Source: a virus. From it: a stretch of DNA of 41,943 nt. Shown here in pieces: positions 22,722-29,198 of the stretch. Position numbers and translations under genes: made by a program. Location: positions 1 through 41,943 of IMG/VR virus record IMGVR_UViG_3300032223_001557; one strand, written 5' to 3'. How positions within the stretch are numbered: position 1 is the stretch's first letter; each line of letters begins with the position of its first letter. The notes under the pieces were generated by a model. It did not search any database, was not told the origin of the DNA, and saw only the letters and a list, made by a program, of their open reading frames with translations.

Positions 22722-22811
22722 TTGTATTACACACACTTACGACTTTGGGAATGCCGGGAATTGTAAATCCTTGTAAGATAATATTTTGTGAAATATTGTA
22801 TTGTATTACAC
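22722..22811 (+). repeat. TTGTATTACAC repeat pair
   Basis: Two exact plus-orientation copies, 22722-22732 and 22801-22811, in an AT-rich 218-nt gap with related words (TAATGTATT, TGTAATGTATT). No gene seen between 22663 and 22880. Confidence 0.78.
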
Positions 22812-22880
22812 TTTACATACATAAAAAAAAATAAAAAAAGATCTTGCACACCCCAAACAATCCGATATTGTGACAACCCT

Positions 22881-23357
22881 ATGACAACCACTACCACAAA
22901 CATTGCAGATGAATTGATTCTGTATATGACCAAGGACGATATATTGGATAGCACCATTCGGACGGATGGTGGACTAGCCTCATCTGGAATCAAAGATAAT
23001 AACAACTGCACCATTCGTGCTTTGAGCATTGCATCTGGAATACCTTATGATGAGGCATTTGAGATTGGAAAGGAAGCAGGTCGAAAGACAGGTCATGGGT
23101 TTCAGACTAGGAAGCTAATGGTATATGCTAGGAAAAATGGAATAGAATTTCGTAAGATGAAATACAAGTCTATTACACTTCAGAAGTTCTTGGCATTGGG
23201 TCTGGTTGGAAGGTTTGTTGTCAAGCGTCGAGGTCATGCCTTTGCTATTATAAGTGGGGTGATTCATGATGTCCTCGTCAATCCTCCAATGGCTAGACTC
23301 GTAGAAATCTATGAAGTAAACTCTCATCGTCTTGAACGAATCAAGGCAATGCGTTAG
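22881..23357 (+). CDS. Possible papain-like protein, 158 aa
   Basis: MTTTTTNIADELILYM start, NNNCTIRALSIASGIPYDEAFEIG, then GRFVVKRRGHAFAIISGVIHD. The Cys at the head of a helix and a later HAFA-G-x-HD block recall phage proteins with a predicted papain/NlpC-like cysteine protease or transglutaminase fold. This is a family impression, not proof of activity. A TTGCAC-16-TATTGT promoter may lie just upstream. Confidence 0.6.
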   Translation: MTTTTTNIADELILYMTKDDILDSTIRTDGGLASSGIKDNNNCTIRALSIASGIPYDEAFEIGKEAGRKTGHGFQTRKLMVYARKNGIEFRKMKYKSITLQKFLALGLVGRFVVKRRGHAFAIISGVIHDVLVNPPMARLVEIYEVNSHRLERIKAMR

Positions 23358-23386
23358 TAAAACAAACACCACAACAAACAATACAA

Positions 23387-23845
23387 ATGAAAGAAAACAA
23401 CATCAAGTTCGGTGTCCAGATCATCAATCGTATCTCGGACATTGAAATCCTCGTAGTCAGAGTAGACTTCACCAAATACAAATACTTGAATGGTGATGTC
23501 TCTCGTGAACCATACGAGAGCTACATGAAACATGGTAAGATCACACGATCCACAATGAATGGTGTGGGTAAAGCATTCCACTTTGATGTGGAGAGTGCTG
23601 TGCAATACATCCTCCAAGGTCGTTGTGCTGGTCTTGATTGTCCTCATCTCATTCCAAATGAAGTGAAGGCAAAGGCAATCAGTCAAATTGGAAATGTATT
23701 CAATCGCCTCAAGAAGATTGAAAAGATTGAGACATTCAAACAACAGGTTTCCAAGAAAGCAGACGAGGCATACAATGCATGGCAGAGTGCATTGAACGAT
23801 GTCAACGAGCAGGTCGAAGCCTTCAAGAAAGAAATTAATTTCTAA
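23387..23845 (+). CDS. Hypothetical protein, 152 aa
   Basis: MKENNIKFGVQIINRISDIE, CAGLDCPHLIPNEVKAKA and a long C-terminal coiled coil (about residues 105-150). Preceded by an A/C-rich leader without a ribosome site and followed by a terminator. No family recognised. Confidence 0.7.
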   Translation: MKENNIKFGVQIINRISDIEILVVRVDFTKYKYLNGDVSREPYESYMKHGKITRSTMNGVGKAFHFDVESAVQYILQGRCAGLDCPHLIPNEVKAKAISQIGNVFNRLKKIEKIETFKQQVSKKADEAYNAWQSALNDVNEQVEAFKKEINF

Positions 23846-23857
23846 TTCAAATAGATT

Positions 23858-23892
23858 AGGCAACTGGATTGGTTACCAGTTGCCTTTTCTTT
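23858..23892 (+). terminator. Rho-independent terminator
   Basis: AGGCAACTGG (23858-23867), 8-nt loop, CCAGTTGCCT (23876-23885), then TTTCTTTG. A 10-bp perfect stem and T-rich tail. Confidence 0.85.
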
Positions 23893-23903
23893 GGGGATGG
23901 CAT

Positions 23904-23951
23904 GTGTAATACAATCCAATACACATACAATAACTGGCAAGTGTAATACAA
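23904..23951 (-). repeat. TTGTATTACAC repeats, 37-nt spacing
   Basis: Two exact copies in minus orientation (GTGTAATACAA at 23904-23914 and 23941-23951), starts 37 nt apart, with CCAATACACA after the first. The same arrangement recurs at 25610-25695. Confidence 0.78.
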
Positions 23952-24090
23952 CGGAGTATTTGAAAAAAAATCAAAATACCTATTGCCAATCAATCATGCC
24001 CATAGTAATCTTTACCCATAGTCAAAACGGCTATGAGGAAAAAGGATCGCCTTCAAAAGGATCAAAGGGAGGATAACCCTATCAAGCAGT

Positions 24091-24564
24091 ATGAACATCA
24101 TCGACATCAAGCAGACCCTCGCTTCAAAGAAGGGTGCGAACCTCAAGGCAACTTGGGGCAAGAAGCTAAAGACTCGCAAGGATGCGAGTGGCTTCAAGGT
24201 TGAGAAGGTCACTTCTCTCGTCGTCCGTGGAGGTATCGACTACGATAACCTCGGAGTGGTGCAGGAGGCTCGTCACAATGGCGATCTCCCTTCACAAAAC
24301 GCTGGTCTCCCTTGGGGGACTTGGGCTGAATTTCCTCTCCACATTGAACACAAGGGAACTGACTATGCTCGGTTCTACCCTGCAAGTGGAGTGAATGTTT
24401 CAACTGGCAAGGAGTTCACGCCAGAGGTGATTTACTTCATCGACGGCAAGCCCTCAACCAAACAGGAGGTGCAAGCCCTCTGCTTGGCAAGCGAGTTCCC
24501 TAGCAGGGATGAACCCCCTCTCTGCTTCACCATCAAAGCGGAGAATGTAATCTCCCTCGGATAA
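24091..24564 (+). CDS. Conserved phage hypothetical protein, 157 aa
   Basis: MNIIDIKQTLASKKGANLKA, VVRGGIDYDNLGVVQEARHNG, LPWGTWAEFPLHIEHKGTDYARFYP, and FTIKAENVISLG at the end. I recall this block order (RGGIDYDNL, LPWG-W-EFP, YFIDG, CFTIKA) from uncharacterised phage proteins. GC content is clearly higher than in the flanking AT-rich genes. Function unknown. Confidence 0.75.
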   Translation: MNIIDIKQTLASKKGANLKATWGKKLKTRKDASGFKVEKVTSLVVRGGIDYDNLGVVQEARHNGDLPSQNAGLPWGTWAEFPLHIEHKGTDYARFYPASGVNVSTGKEFTPEVIYFIDGKPSTKQEVQALCLASEFPSRDEPPLCFTIKAENVISLG

Positions 24565-24576
24565 TTCCCCCCAACA

Positions 24577-24608
24577 GGGAGAGAGGATTCCCCCCGATCC
24601 TCTCTCCC
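24577..24608. terminator. 12-bp perfect hairpin, probable terminator
   Basis: GGGAGAGAGGAT (24577-24588), C-rich loop, ATCCTCTCTCCC (24597-24608). Very stable but without a T run, so it may instead stabilise or process the mRNA end. Confidence 0.6.
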
Positions 24609-24624
24609 AAACCTTCTAAAACAA

Positions 24625-24903
24625 ATGAAATTCGATAAAATTGAAAAGTTCCTAATTGGAATCTATGTGGCGATCATCCTCCTTGCCTGTGGTCTAATTG
24701 GTTACACTACAGCAGAGACTCGCTACAAGCACTATGCAATCATCCACCATGCCGCCTTCTATGAAGCAGACTCATGGGGAAAGGTTTCATTCCATTGGAA
24801 CGATGATTCCTATGCACAGGCTCCATTCCAAGACACAAAACCTTGGGAGGTGATGAACGCCAATCTGTTCTTGCAGAAACTAAAGGAAAATGGAGTAAAG
24901 TGA
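24625..24903 (+). CDS. Membrane-anchored protein, 92 aa
   Basis: MKFDKIEKFLIGIYVAIILL, N-terminal transmembrane anchor (about residues 9-28), then a soluble domain with several His and Trp residues (HYAIIHHAAFYEADSWGK). Probably anchored with the domain outside the cytoplasm. Unrecognised. Confidence 0.65.
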   Translation: MKFDKIEKFLIGIYVAIILLACGLIGYTTAETRYKHYAIIHHAAFYEADSWGKVSFHWNDDSYAQAPFQDTKPWEVMNANLFLQKLKENGVK

Positions 24904-24911
24904 TTTAATAG

Positions 24912-24939
24912 AACACCCTGACAAAATCCAACATTGTTT
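24912..24939 (+). promoter_or_regulatory. 18-nt phased 10-mer pair, copy D
   Basis: AACACCCTGA (24912-24921), CAAAATCC, AACATTGTTT (24930-24939), preceded by TTTAATAG. It overlaps a near-match of the other repeat family (TTGTATTACAT, 24938-24948). It lies before the gene at 24970. Confidence 0.6.
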
Positions 24940-24969
24940 TGTATTACATCATAAATCTCACCCACATAC

Positions 24970-25176
24970 ATGAAAGCACGACAAGTCATAGTCAACCTCA
25001 TTAACGGCAATCTAACTGATTCCAAAAAGGATGCCACATTCTTTGCAACAATCACCCTGATCCATGAAGCAATGGGAATGGGCTACAACTACAACGAAGC
25101 CTTACTCATGTCTGCATATCTTAAAGGTGCAATTCCCTTCCAAGACTATTGCGACAACATGAACAACTCCAAGTAA
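24970..25176 (+). CDS. Hypothetical protein, 68 aa
   Basis: MKARQVIVNLINGNLTDSKK, helical throughout, with DATFFATITLIHEAMGMGYNY and ALLMSAYLKG. One base separates its stop from the next ATG. Unrecognised. Confidence 0.65.
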   Translation: MKARQVIVNLINGNLTDSKKDATFFATITLIHEAMGMGYNYNEALLMSAYLKGAIPFQDYCDNMNNSK

Positions 25177-25177
25177 T

Positions 25178-25375
25178 ATGGACGAAGCAAAATACGAAGC
25201 AGAACAGATCCAAGAGAATCTAATCGGATTCAAAATTGTAGAAGCCCTCTACTCTCAAGAAACAGAATCATTTGGATTCAAAGCAATCAAAGGAAAAAAG
25301 CAGTATATTGTTTGGGTAGACAGAGATCCAGAAGGTAATGGATGCGGTCACTTGAACATAGAAGAATCCAAATAG
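25178..25375 (+). CDS. Hypothetical protein, 65 aa
   Basis: MDEAKYEAEQIQENLIGFKI, then beta strands (FGFKAIKGKKQYIVWVDRD). Small alpha/beta protein, no family recognised. Last gene before a repeat-filled gap. Confidence 0.65.
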   Translation: MDEAKYEAEQIQENLIGFKIVEALYSQETESFGFKAIKGKKQYIVWVDRDPEGNGCGHLNIEESK

Positions 25376-25412
25376 ATTTTAGTTCGGTTGCCATAGATTG
25401 TGGGGTATTGTG

Positions 25413-25695
25413 TTGTATTACACTCTACCCCACTTTTTGGGAATCTATCATGTGTAATACAATACATTGATTGACAATACATTACGCATATATTGTATTG
25501 TATTACACTTACATATTGTATATTATATTACTCTATAGGATATTGTATTGTATTACACTCCCATACCCCCTGCCCCCTGCCCGGTGTAATACAAACCATT
25601 ACACTACAAGTGTAATACAAACCAATACACAGGCAACCGCAGGGCAAGTGTAATACAAACCAATACACACACAATGGCTGGCAAGTGTAATACAA
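25413..25695. repeat. TTGTATTACAC repeat cluster, 8 copies
   Basis: Exact copies at 25413, 25498, 25548 (plus) and 25452, 25584, 25610, 25648, 25685 (minus). The pairs 25413/25452 and 25548/25584 are inverted and could form hairpins with 28- and 25-nt loops; the second loop is C-rich. The last three copies are tandem with 38- and 37-nt steps, each with CAA before GTGTAATACAA. No gene seen from 25376 to 25763. Confidence 0.85.
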
Positions 25696-25725
25696 AGATG
25701 TATACGCAAATAAATGAAATGGTAT

Positions 25726-25754
25726 TTGACCAATGAAAAGGAATGAATTAGAAA
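25726..25754 (+). promoter_or_regulatory. Possible promoter
   Basis: TTGACC (25726-25731), 17 nt, TAGAAA (25749-25754). If it fires, transcription would start near 25761 and skip the Shine-Dalgarno at 25753-25760, so promoter and ribosome site cannot both serve the same mRNA start. Confidence 0.4.
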
Positions 25755-25763
25755 GGAGGGGCA

Positions 25764-25847
25764 ATGAACGCCCCAATTAACCAACACCGCTCCAACGAGC
25801 GAGTGATTCCTGTGCAGAGCATGGGAGGGATCGTTCAGAGCAAATAA
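25764..25847 (+). CDS. 27-aa peptide with strong ribosome site
   Basis: MNAPINQHRSNERVIPVQSM and a short end. Preceded by AAAGGAGGGG, an excellent Shine-Dalgarno 3-4 nt from the ATG, which is rare in this phage. It ends 3 nt before the DUF932 gene and may act as a leader that loads ribosomes onto it (inference). Confidence 0.55.
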   Translation: MNAPINQHRSNERVIPVQSMGGIVQSK

Positions 25848-25850
25848 CCT

Positions 25851-26891
25851 ATGGCACATAAAATCGAAATGCCTCACGACATGGTTCTCTCTGTTGAAGG
25901 AACAGAGTGGCATGGTTTGGCTCAACACTTGGAAGTCATCGGAGACGAACAGGTAGCCCCTGCTCTCTTCGACATCATCGAATCGCCCTGCTTCGTCAAG
26001 GTTGGCGAGGACGATACCTATCTGGAGGACTACAAGGTTCTCATTGCGGATCACCGCAAATGCCGTCCCGACCTTCGTCCAACGGAGCAGTTGGTTCCTC
26101 TGCACATTCCCAAGTCTGGGTATCGCATCATCTCCAATCGTGAGATTTGGAACACCATGAACAAGGCTCTTCGTGACCTTGATTGCAAGGTGACTAGCGT
26201 CTGCACATTGGAGAGGGGCAAGAAGTTTGCCATCTCCTGCGATATCGGCAACTCGGATCTGGTCATCAACAAGGACAAGTTCAAGGCGAACTTGAACTTC
26301 GTCACCTCCCACGATGGCACGATGGCTATGGAGTCTTTCGATTCCATGATCCGCATCGTTTGCATGAACACCTTCCAGTGGTCACGCAACGCCGCTACGG
26401 ACAAGTTCAAGGTCTACCACACCAAGAACGCCGCATTCGCCTTGGATGGTCTCGGAGACCTTCTCAACGCCATCTTGAAGGGTCGTGCAGAGTCCAAGGA
26501 AATCTTGGAATACCTCGCCTCCCACAAGTGCGATGCCAACGATGCTCTCGCAATGGCGGCTGGCTATTTCTGCGAGGCTACGGACAGCGTGAAGCTCTCC
26601 AGCAGGGCGATGAATGCGGCTTCGGAGATCACCAATCTCTTCGCCAACGGCATCGGCAATGCTGGTCGCTCCCTCTACGACCTCCTCAACGGAGCAACGG
26701 AGTATTGGACGAGCGGCGAGGGAACTGGCAAGTCTGGCAAGTCTTCTCCTGCCAGCAGGGTCTATCGTTCCCAACTCGGACAGGCGGCTGAACACAAGGT
26801 TCGGTTCATGGCGATGCTGTCCGATACCAACGCTCGGAACGCCGCTCTGAACAAGGGCAAGGATGCGGTCGCCCTGTCTCTGAAGGACTAA
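25851..26891 (+). CDS. DUF932 (phage/plasmid-like) protein
   Basis: 346 aa. WHGLAQHLE near the start, ADHRKCRPDLRP, SGYRIISNREIW, SFDSMIRIVCMNTFQWS in the middle, and a helical C-terminus with a GTGKSGKSS linker. This fits the DUF932 / phage-plasmid TIGR03299 family, whose activity is unknown. The GC content is far above that of the AT-rich flanks of the window, which may mean recent acquisition or codon selection for high expression. Followed at once by a strong terminator. Confidence 0.82.
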   Translation: MAHKIEMPHDMVLSVEGTEWHGLAQHLEVIGDEQVAPALFDIIESPCFVKVGEDDTYLEDYKVLIADHRKCRPDLRPTEQLVPLHIPKSGYRIISNREIWNTMNKALRDLDCKVTSVCTLERGKKFAISCDIGNSDLVINKDKFKANLNFVTSHDGTMAMESFDSMIRIVCMNTFQWSRNAATDKFKVYHTKNAAFALDGLGDLLNAILKGRAESKEILEYLASHKCDANDALAMAAGYFCEATDSVKLSSRAMNAASEITNLFANGIGNAGRSLYDLLNGATEYWTSGEGTGKSGKSSPASRVYRSQLGQAAEHKVRFMAMLSDTNARNAALNKGKDAVALSLKD

Positions 26892-26906
26892 CACTCCCCC
26901 TTCCAG

Positions 26907-26946
26907 AAAAGCCTCCCTTGGGAAACCTTGGGAGGCTTTTTCTTTG
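26907..26946 (+). terminator. Rho-independent terminator
   Basis: AAAAGCCTCCC (26907-26917) pairs with GGGAGGCTTTT (26930-26940), followed by TCTTT. It ends the DUF932 transcript. Confidence 0.88.
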
Positions 26947-26978
26947 CCCTTATTCGACCCGCTATCGTGTTTTTATAG

Positions 26979-27006
26979 AGCATCGTGCTAGATTACCGCA
27001 TAGATT
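26979..27006 (+). promoter_or_regulatory. Degenerate 18-nt phased pair, copy E
   Basis: AGCATCGTGC (26979-26988) and CGCATAGATT (26997-27006) in the same 18-nt phase, preceded by TTTTATAG. Only the first box is a good match. Downstream GCTACAG (27017-27023) and CTGTAGC (27055-27061) form an inverted repeat in the leader. Confidence 0.35.
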
Positions 27007-27098
27007 CACCCGACGAGCTACAGGGCATACCTCGGTCGATTGTGACGATTTACTCTGTAGCCTAAAACCGGGAAAATCGGAAAATGAAAAATTGGCGA

Positions 27099-27127
27099 TT
27101 GACTATCATCAAAATCCGATTCATATT
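27099..27127 (+). promoter_or_regulatory. Probable promoter
   Basis: TTGACT (27099-27104), 17 nt, CATATT (27122-27127), 8 nt to the ATG at 27136. Close to leaderless spacing. Confidence 0.5.
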
Positions 27128-27135
27128 TGTCGCCT

Positions 27136-27375
27136 ATGAAAACACCTAACAATGTTGCCCTGTTCAACACCGACCTCTCCCTTTGGGAGAATCACCTAGC
27201 ATCTCGTCCCGACGAGGTTCTCTTCATTACTGAAGGATGCATCGGGATCAAAGAGGGAAAGTATTGGGAGCAGATTGCCCGATTCCTTAATCAGGACGAG
27301 GCTATCTACACCATGAACAAGGCTGGATATCAGGTCATTGAACTGGAAAACGGACAGATGATCGCCAAAAAGTAA
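27136..27375 (+). CDS. Hypothetical protein, 79 aa
   Basis: MKTPNNVALFNTDLSLWENH through VIELENGQMIAKK. Alpha/beta, no recognised family. A single-gene unit between a promoter and a strong terminator. The ATG was chosen over a TTG nine bases upstream. Confidence 0.68.
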   Translation: MKTPNNVALFNTDLSLWENHLASRPDEVLFITEGCIGIKEGKYWEQIARFLNQDEAIYTMNKAGYQVIELENGQMIAKK

Positions 27376-27395
27376 CCCAAACAAAATACATTGAG

Positions 27396-27426
27396 AATAC
27401 CCTGCCTTCGGGCAGGGTATTTTTTT
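27396..27426 (+). terminator. Rho-independent terminator with TTCG loop
   Basis: ATACCCTGCC (27397-27406), TTCG tetraloop, GGCAGGGTAT (27411-27420), then six T. Confidence 0.92.
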
Positions 27427-27462
27427 GCATTACACTTGCCAATACTTTGTATATGTATTGAA

Positions 27463-27679
27463 TTGTATTACACCTGTATTGCATATGTATTGTATAGTAT
27501 TGTATTACACACCTATGGTATGGTATTGTATTACATTTTTGAGATTGTGGGATAGTGTAATGCAATAGCGTGTAGAATAATGTATTGTATTACACCCTAT
27601 CCCAATCCCCGGAATCCCCCGGAGGGGGAGTGTAATACAATTACAGACATAATTGGACATCTAGGAAAGTGTAATACAA
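27463..27679. repeat. TTGTATTACAC repeat cluster, 5 copies
   Basis: Exact copies at 27463, 27500, 27585 (plus) and 27630, 27669 (minus), plus one-base variants at 27526 and 27555. Copies 27463 and 27500 are again 37 nt apart. The pair 27585/27630 is inverted around a C-rich then G-rich loop (CCCCGGAATCCCCCGG) and can fold into a hairpin. No gene recognised between 27427 and 28158. Confidence 0.85.
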
Positions 27680-27950
27680 TACAGACTCATACAATTTTCC
27701 ACATACCCGGTGGTTCGGCTGTCAAGCATATTTCAAAAAAAGATTTCATTTTCCACATAGGGTCATTCGTTGGAGTCAAGCGTATTCGTAAAAAAAAAAA
27801 ATCAAAAAAACAGGCAAAGGTATTGCATCCTATGTGGATCTGTATATTTTCCTTTGTAGCGATTGATACGGATTGATTCGGTAGGTCTCCAAGGTTGGTC
27901 GCTCCCGAAGGCGGGTCACGGCATGATTGCTTGCCCTCTGGCTCGTTGGA

Positions 27951-28130
27951 TTGGCGGAAGCCACTCGTAGGACTGCGAGTATGCCCAATGCGGTTGGGCG
28001 GAAGTGTCAGGTTCTGAAAGTGAAGTCTGCTGATTTGACAAACTGGATGCTGGCAAGTGTCAGCATTCCAGTAGTCTGATCAGATGATTGGAGAGTTGAC
28101 TGACTCAATTCAGTCGAAACAAACAGGAAG
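27951..28130 (+). ncRNA. Structured non-coding region, possible RNA
   Basis: Several hairpins in a row: TGGC-GGAA-GCCA (27952-27963), ACTCG/CGAGT (27963-27980), GCCCAA/TTGGGC (27983-27999), CTGGATGCTG/CAGCATTCCAG (28043-28071) and GACTGA/TCAGTC just before the next gene. The last hairpin is followed by GAAACAAACAGG, similar to the end of the three-hairpin elements at 28402 and 29096. It could be a related 5' leader or a separate small RNA. Confidence 0.45.
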
Positions 28131-28158
28131 CCTACCTACCAAACTGGCAACAACGACA

Positions 28159-28404
28159 ATGGCAAAGAAGAGAGACGATGTTATGTGCATCCGCATCCCT
28201 GCGGACGAGAAGGCGGTGATCAAGCAGATCGCTGATCTGGAGGACAACAGCATGACCGATATGGTTCTGTTCTTTGTTCGCCGTGGAGTTTCCGCTTATC
28301 AAGCGGAGAAGACTCCATCCCTGCCTCCCACAAACAAGCAGGTTCACGAAGTCGTCACCAAGGCGGTGAAGGCGAAGTCGAAGGCTACGAAGGCGAAGAA
28401 GTAG
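28159..28404 (+). CDS. Ribbon-helix-helix-like small protein
   Basis: 81 aa. MAKKRDDVMCIRIPADEKAV is a basic start with a beta strand, followed by two helices (VIKQIADLE and SMTDMVLFFVRRGVSAY), the shape of a MetJ/Arc-type DNA-binding protein. The Lys-rich tail (KAVKAKSKATKAKK) suits nucleic acid binding. It may regulate nearby repeats; this is only a guess from proximity. Its TAG stop is the first triplet of the RNA element at 28402. Confidence 0.6.
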   Translation: MAKKRDDVMCIRIPADEKAVIKQIADLEDNSMTDMVLFFVRRGVSAYQAEKTPSLPPTNKQVHEVVTKAVKAKSKATKAKK

Positions 28405-28486
28405 TGAGTCGATACAGGGCATCCTCGCTTCACGGCGAGGGTGTTCTAATCGCTTCATTATGAGCGATGCAGGGAGTAGTTCCCTG
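28402..28486 (+). promoter_or_regulatory. Three-hairpin RNA element, copy 1
   Basis: Starts with the upstream stop (TAGTGAGTCGATACAGGG). Hairpin 1 CATCCTCGC/GCGAGGGTG (28420-28443), hairpin 2 ATCGCT/AGCGAT (28449-28468), hairpin 3 CAGGGA/TCCCTG (28470-28486), then TAAACCAAACAAG and the ATG 19 nt later. A second copy at 29096 keeps the pairing with different bases. Confidence 0.75.
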
Positions 28487-28505
28487 TAAACCAAACAAGC
28501 AGAGT

Positions 28506-28910
28506 ATGAACAAGAAAGTTCAGTTCCTTGGTTACGATGGGTATATTCAGTTGGCTGAATATCCCAATGGAAGGACGGCGATCCTTCTGAAGTGCGACGA
28601 TGGTTCGCCACTCGCAACGGCGACAATCAATCTCCCAGAGGTTGATTTGAACGATGGTGAGGTGATCATCAAAAACTATTCCGAAAACAGCGGAATGGTG
28701 AACGCTCTAGTGAATGCTGGAGTTGTTGAATTCGGTCGCCCGATCCAAGTTGGATCATTCGGAGCAGATTGCTGGGTCTGCACGATGGTTAAGGACGATG
28801 GCGAGACCGAGGAGGCTTGCCAAGGTTGTGGGAATGTCGAGGTTCCCAAAGGCGAATTCTGCGACGATTGCAAAGCAGAGTCGGAAGAGTGGCACAACTC
28901 CATGAGGTGA
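28506..28910 (+). CDS. DUF4313-like protein with zinc ribbon
   Basis: 134 aa. MNKKVQFLGYDGYIQLAEYP, NGRTAILL, GSPLATATINLPEVDLNDGEVIIKNYSENSGM and LVNAGVVEFGRP match the DUF4313 pattern seen on phages and plasmids. A C-terminal extension carries CQGCG and FCDDC, a likely zinc ribbon. Role unknown. Its mRNA begins with the three-hairpin element. Confidence 0.75.
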   Translation: MNKKVQFLGYDGYIQLAEYPNGRTAILLKCDDGSPLATATINLPEVDLNDGEVIIKNYSENSGMVNALVNAGVVEFGRPIQVGSFGADCWVCTMVKDDGETEEACQGCGNVEVPKGEFCDDCKAESEEWHNSMR

Positions 28911-28915
28911 TCGTC

Positions 28916-29098
28916 ATGCACTACCTCATCCCAAAGTTGTGGAAGAAGATCGACGAAGCAGTAGGGAAGATGAATAAGCTGAAAAGCGATTCTCCCGAAT
29001 ACAATGCTCTTCAAGAGAGCATCGATGGATGGACTGAACAGATCGGTGATCTTAAGCGTGAAGACGCTTTGGGCATCAACGAAGGCTATCAAGTCTAG
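28916..29098 (+). CDS. Helical hypothetical protein, 60 aa
   Basis: MHYLIPKLWKKIDEAVGKMN with a second helix (EYNALQESIDGWTEQIGDL). Probably a small coiled-coil or hairpin protein. The start ATG lies 5 nt after the previous stop. Its TAG stop is the first triplet of the second three-hairpin element. Confidence 0.62.
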   Translation: MHYLIPKLWKKIDEAVGKMNKLKSDSPEYNALQESIDGWTEQIGDLKREDALGINEGYQV

Positions 29099-29181
29099 TG
29101 AGTCGATACAGGGCATCCTCGCTTCATTGTGAGGGTGTTCTAATCGCTTCATTATCAAGCGATGCTGGCAATGGTTGCCAG
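29096..29181 (+). promoter_or_regulatory. Three-hairpin RNA element, copy 2
   Basis: Again starts at the upstream TAG. Hairpin 1 CATCCTCGC/GTGAGGGTG (29114-29137), hairpin 2 ATCGCTT/AAGCGAT (29143-29163), hairpin 3 CTGGCA/TGCCAG (29165-29181), then TAAACCAGACAAG and the ATG at 29199. Hairpin 3 differs from copy 1 on both arms yet still pairs, which is compensatory change. Confidence 0.78.
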
Positions 29182-29198
29182 TAAACCAGACAAGAAGT

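Noticed and set aside
25608-25700. Regular GTGTAATACAA repeats that look like a short CRISPR array
   Set aside because: The intervals are only about 16-27 nt and not unique-spacer-like, the same word occurs singly all over the block, and no cas gene is present.
25599-26894. Long minus-strand and alternative frames over the DUF932 gene
   Set aside because: High GC content lengthens shadow frames; the plus-strand product has clear family motifs.
27580-27876. Plus-strand 98-codon frame through the repeat cluster
   Set aside because: It is translated repeat DNA (NPRNPPEG and KKKKSKKQ runs) with no start context.
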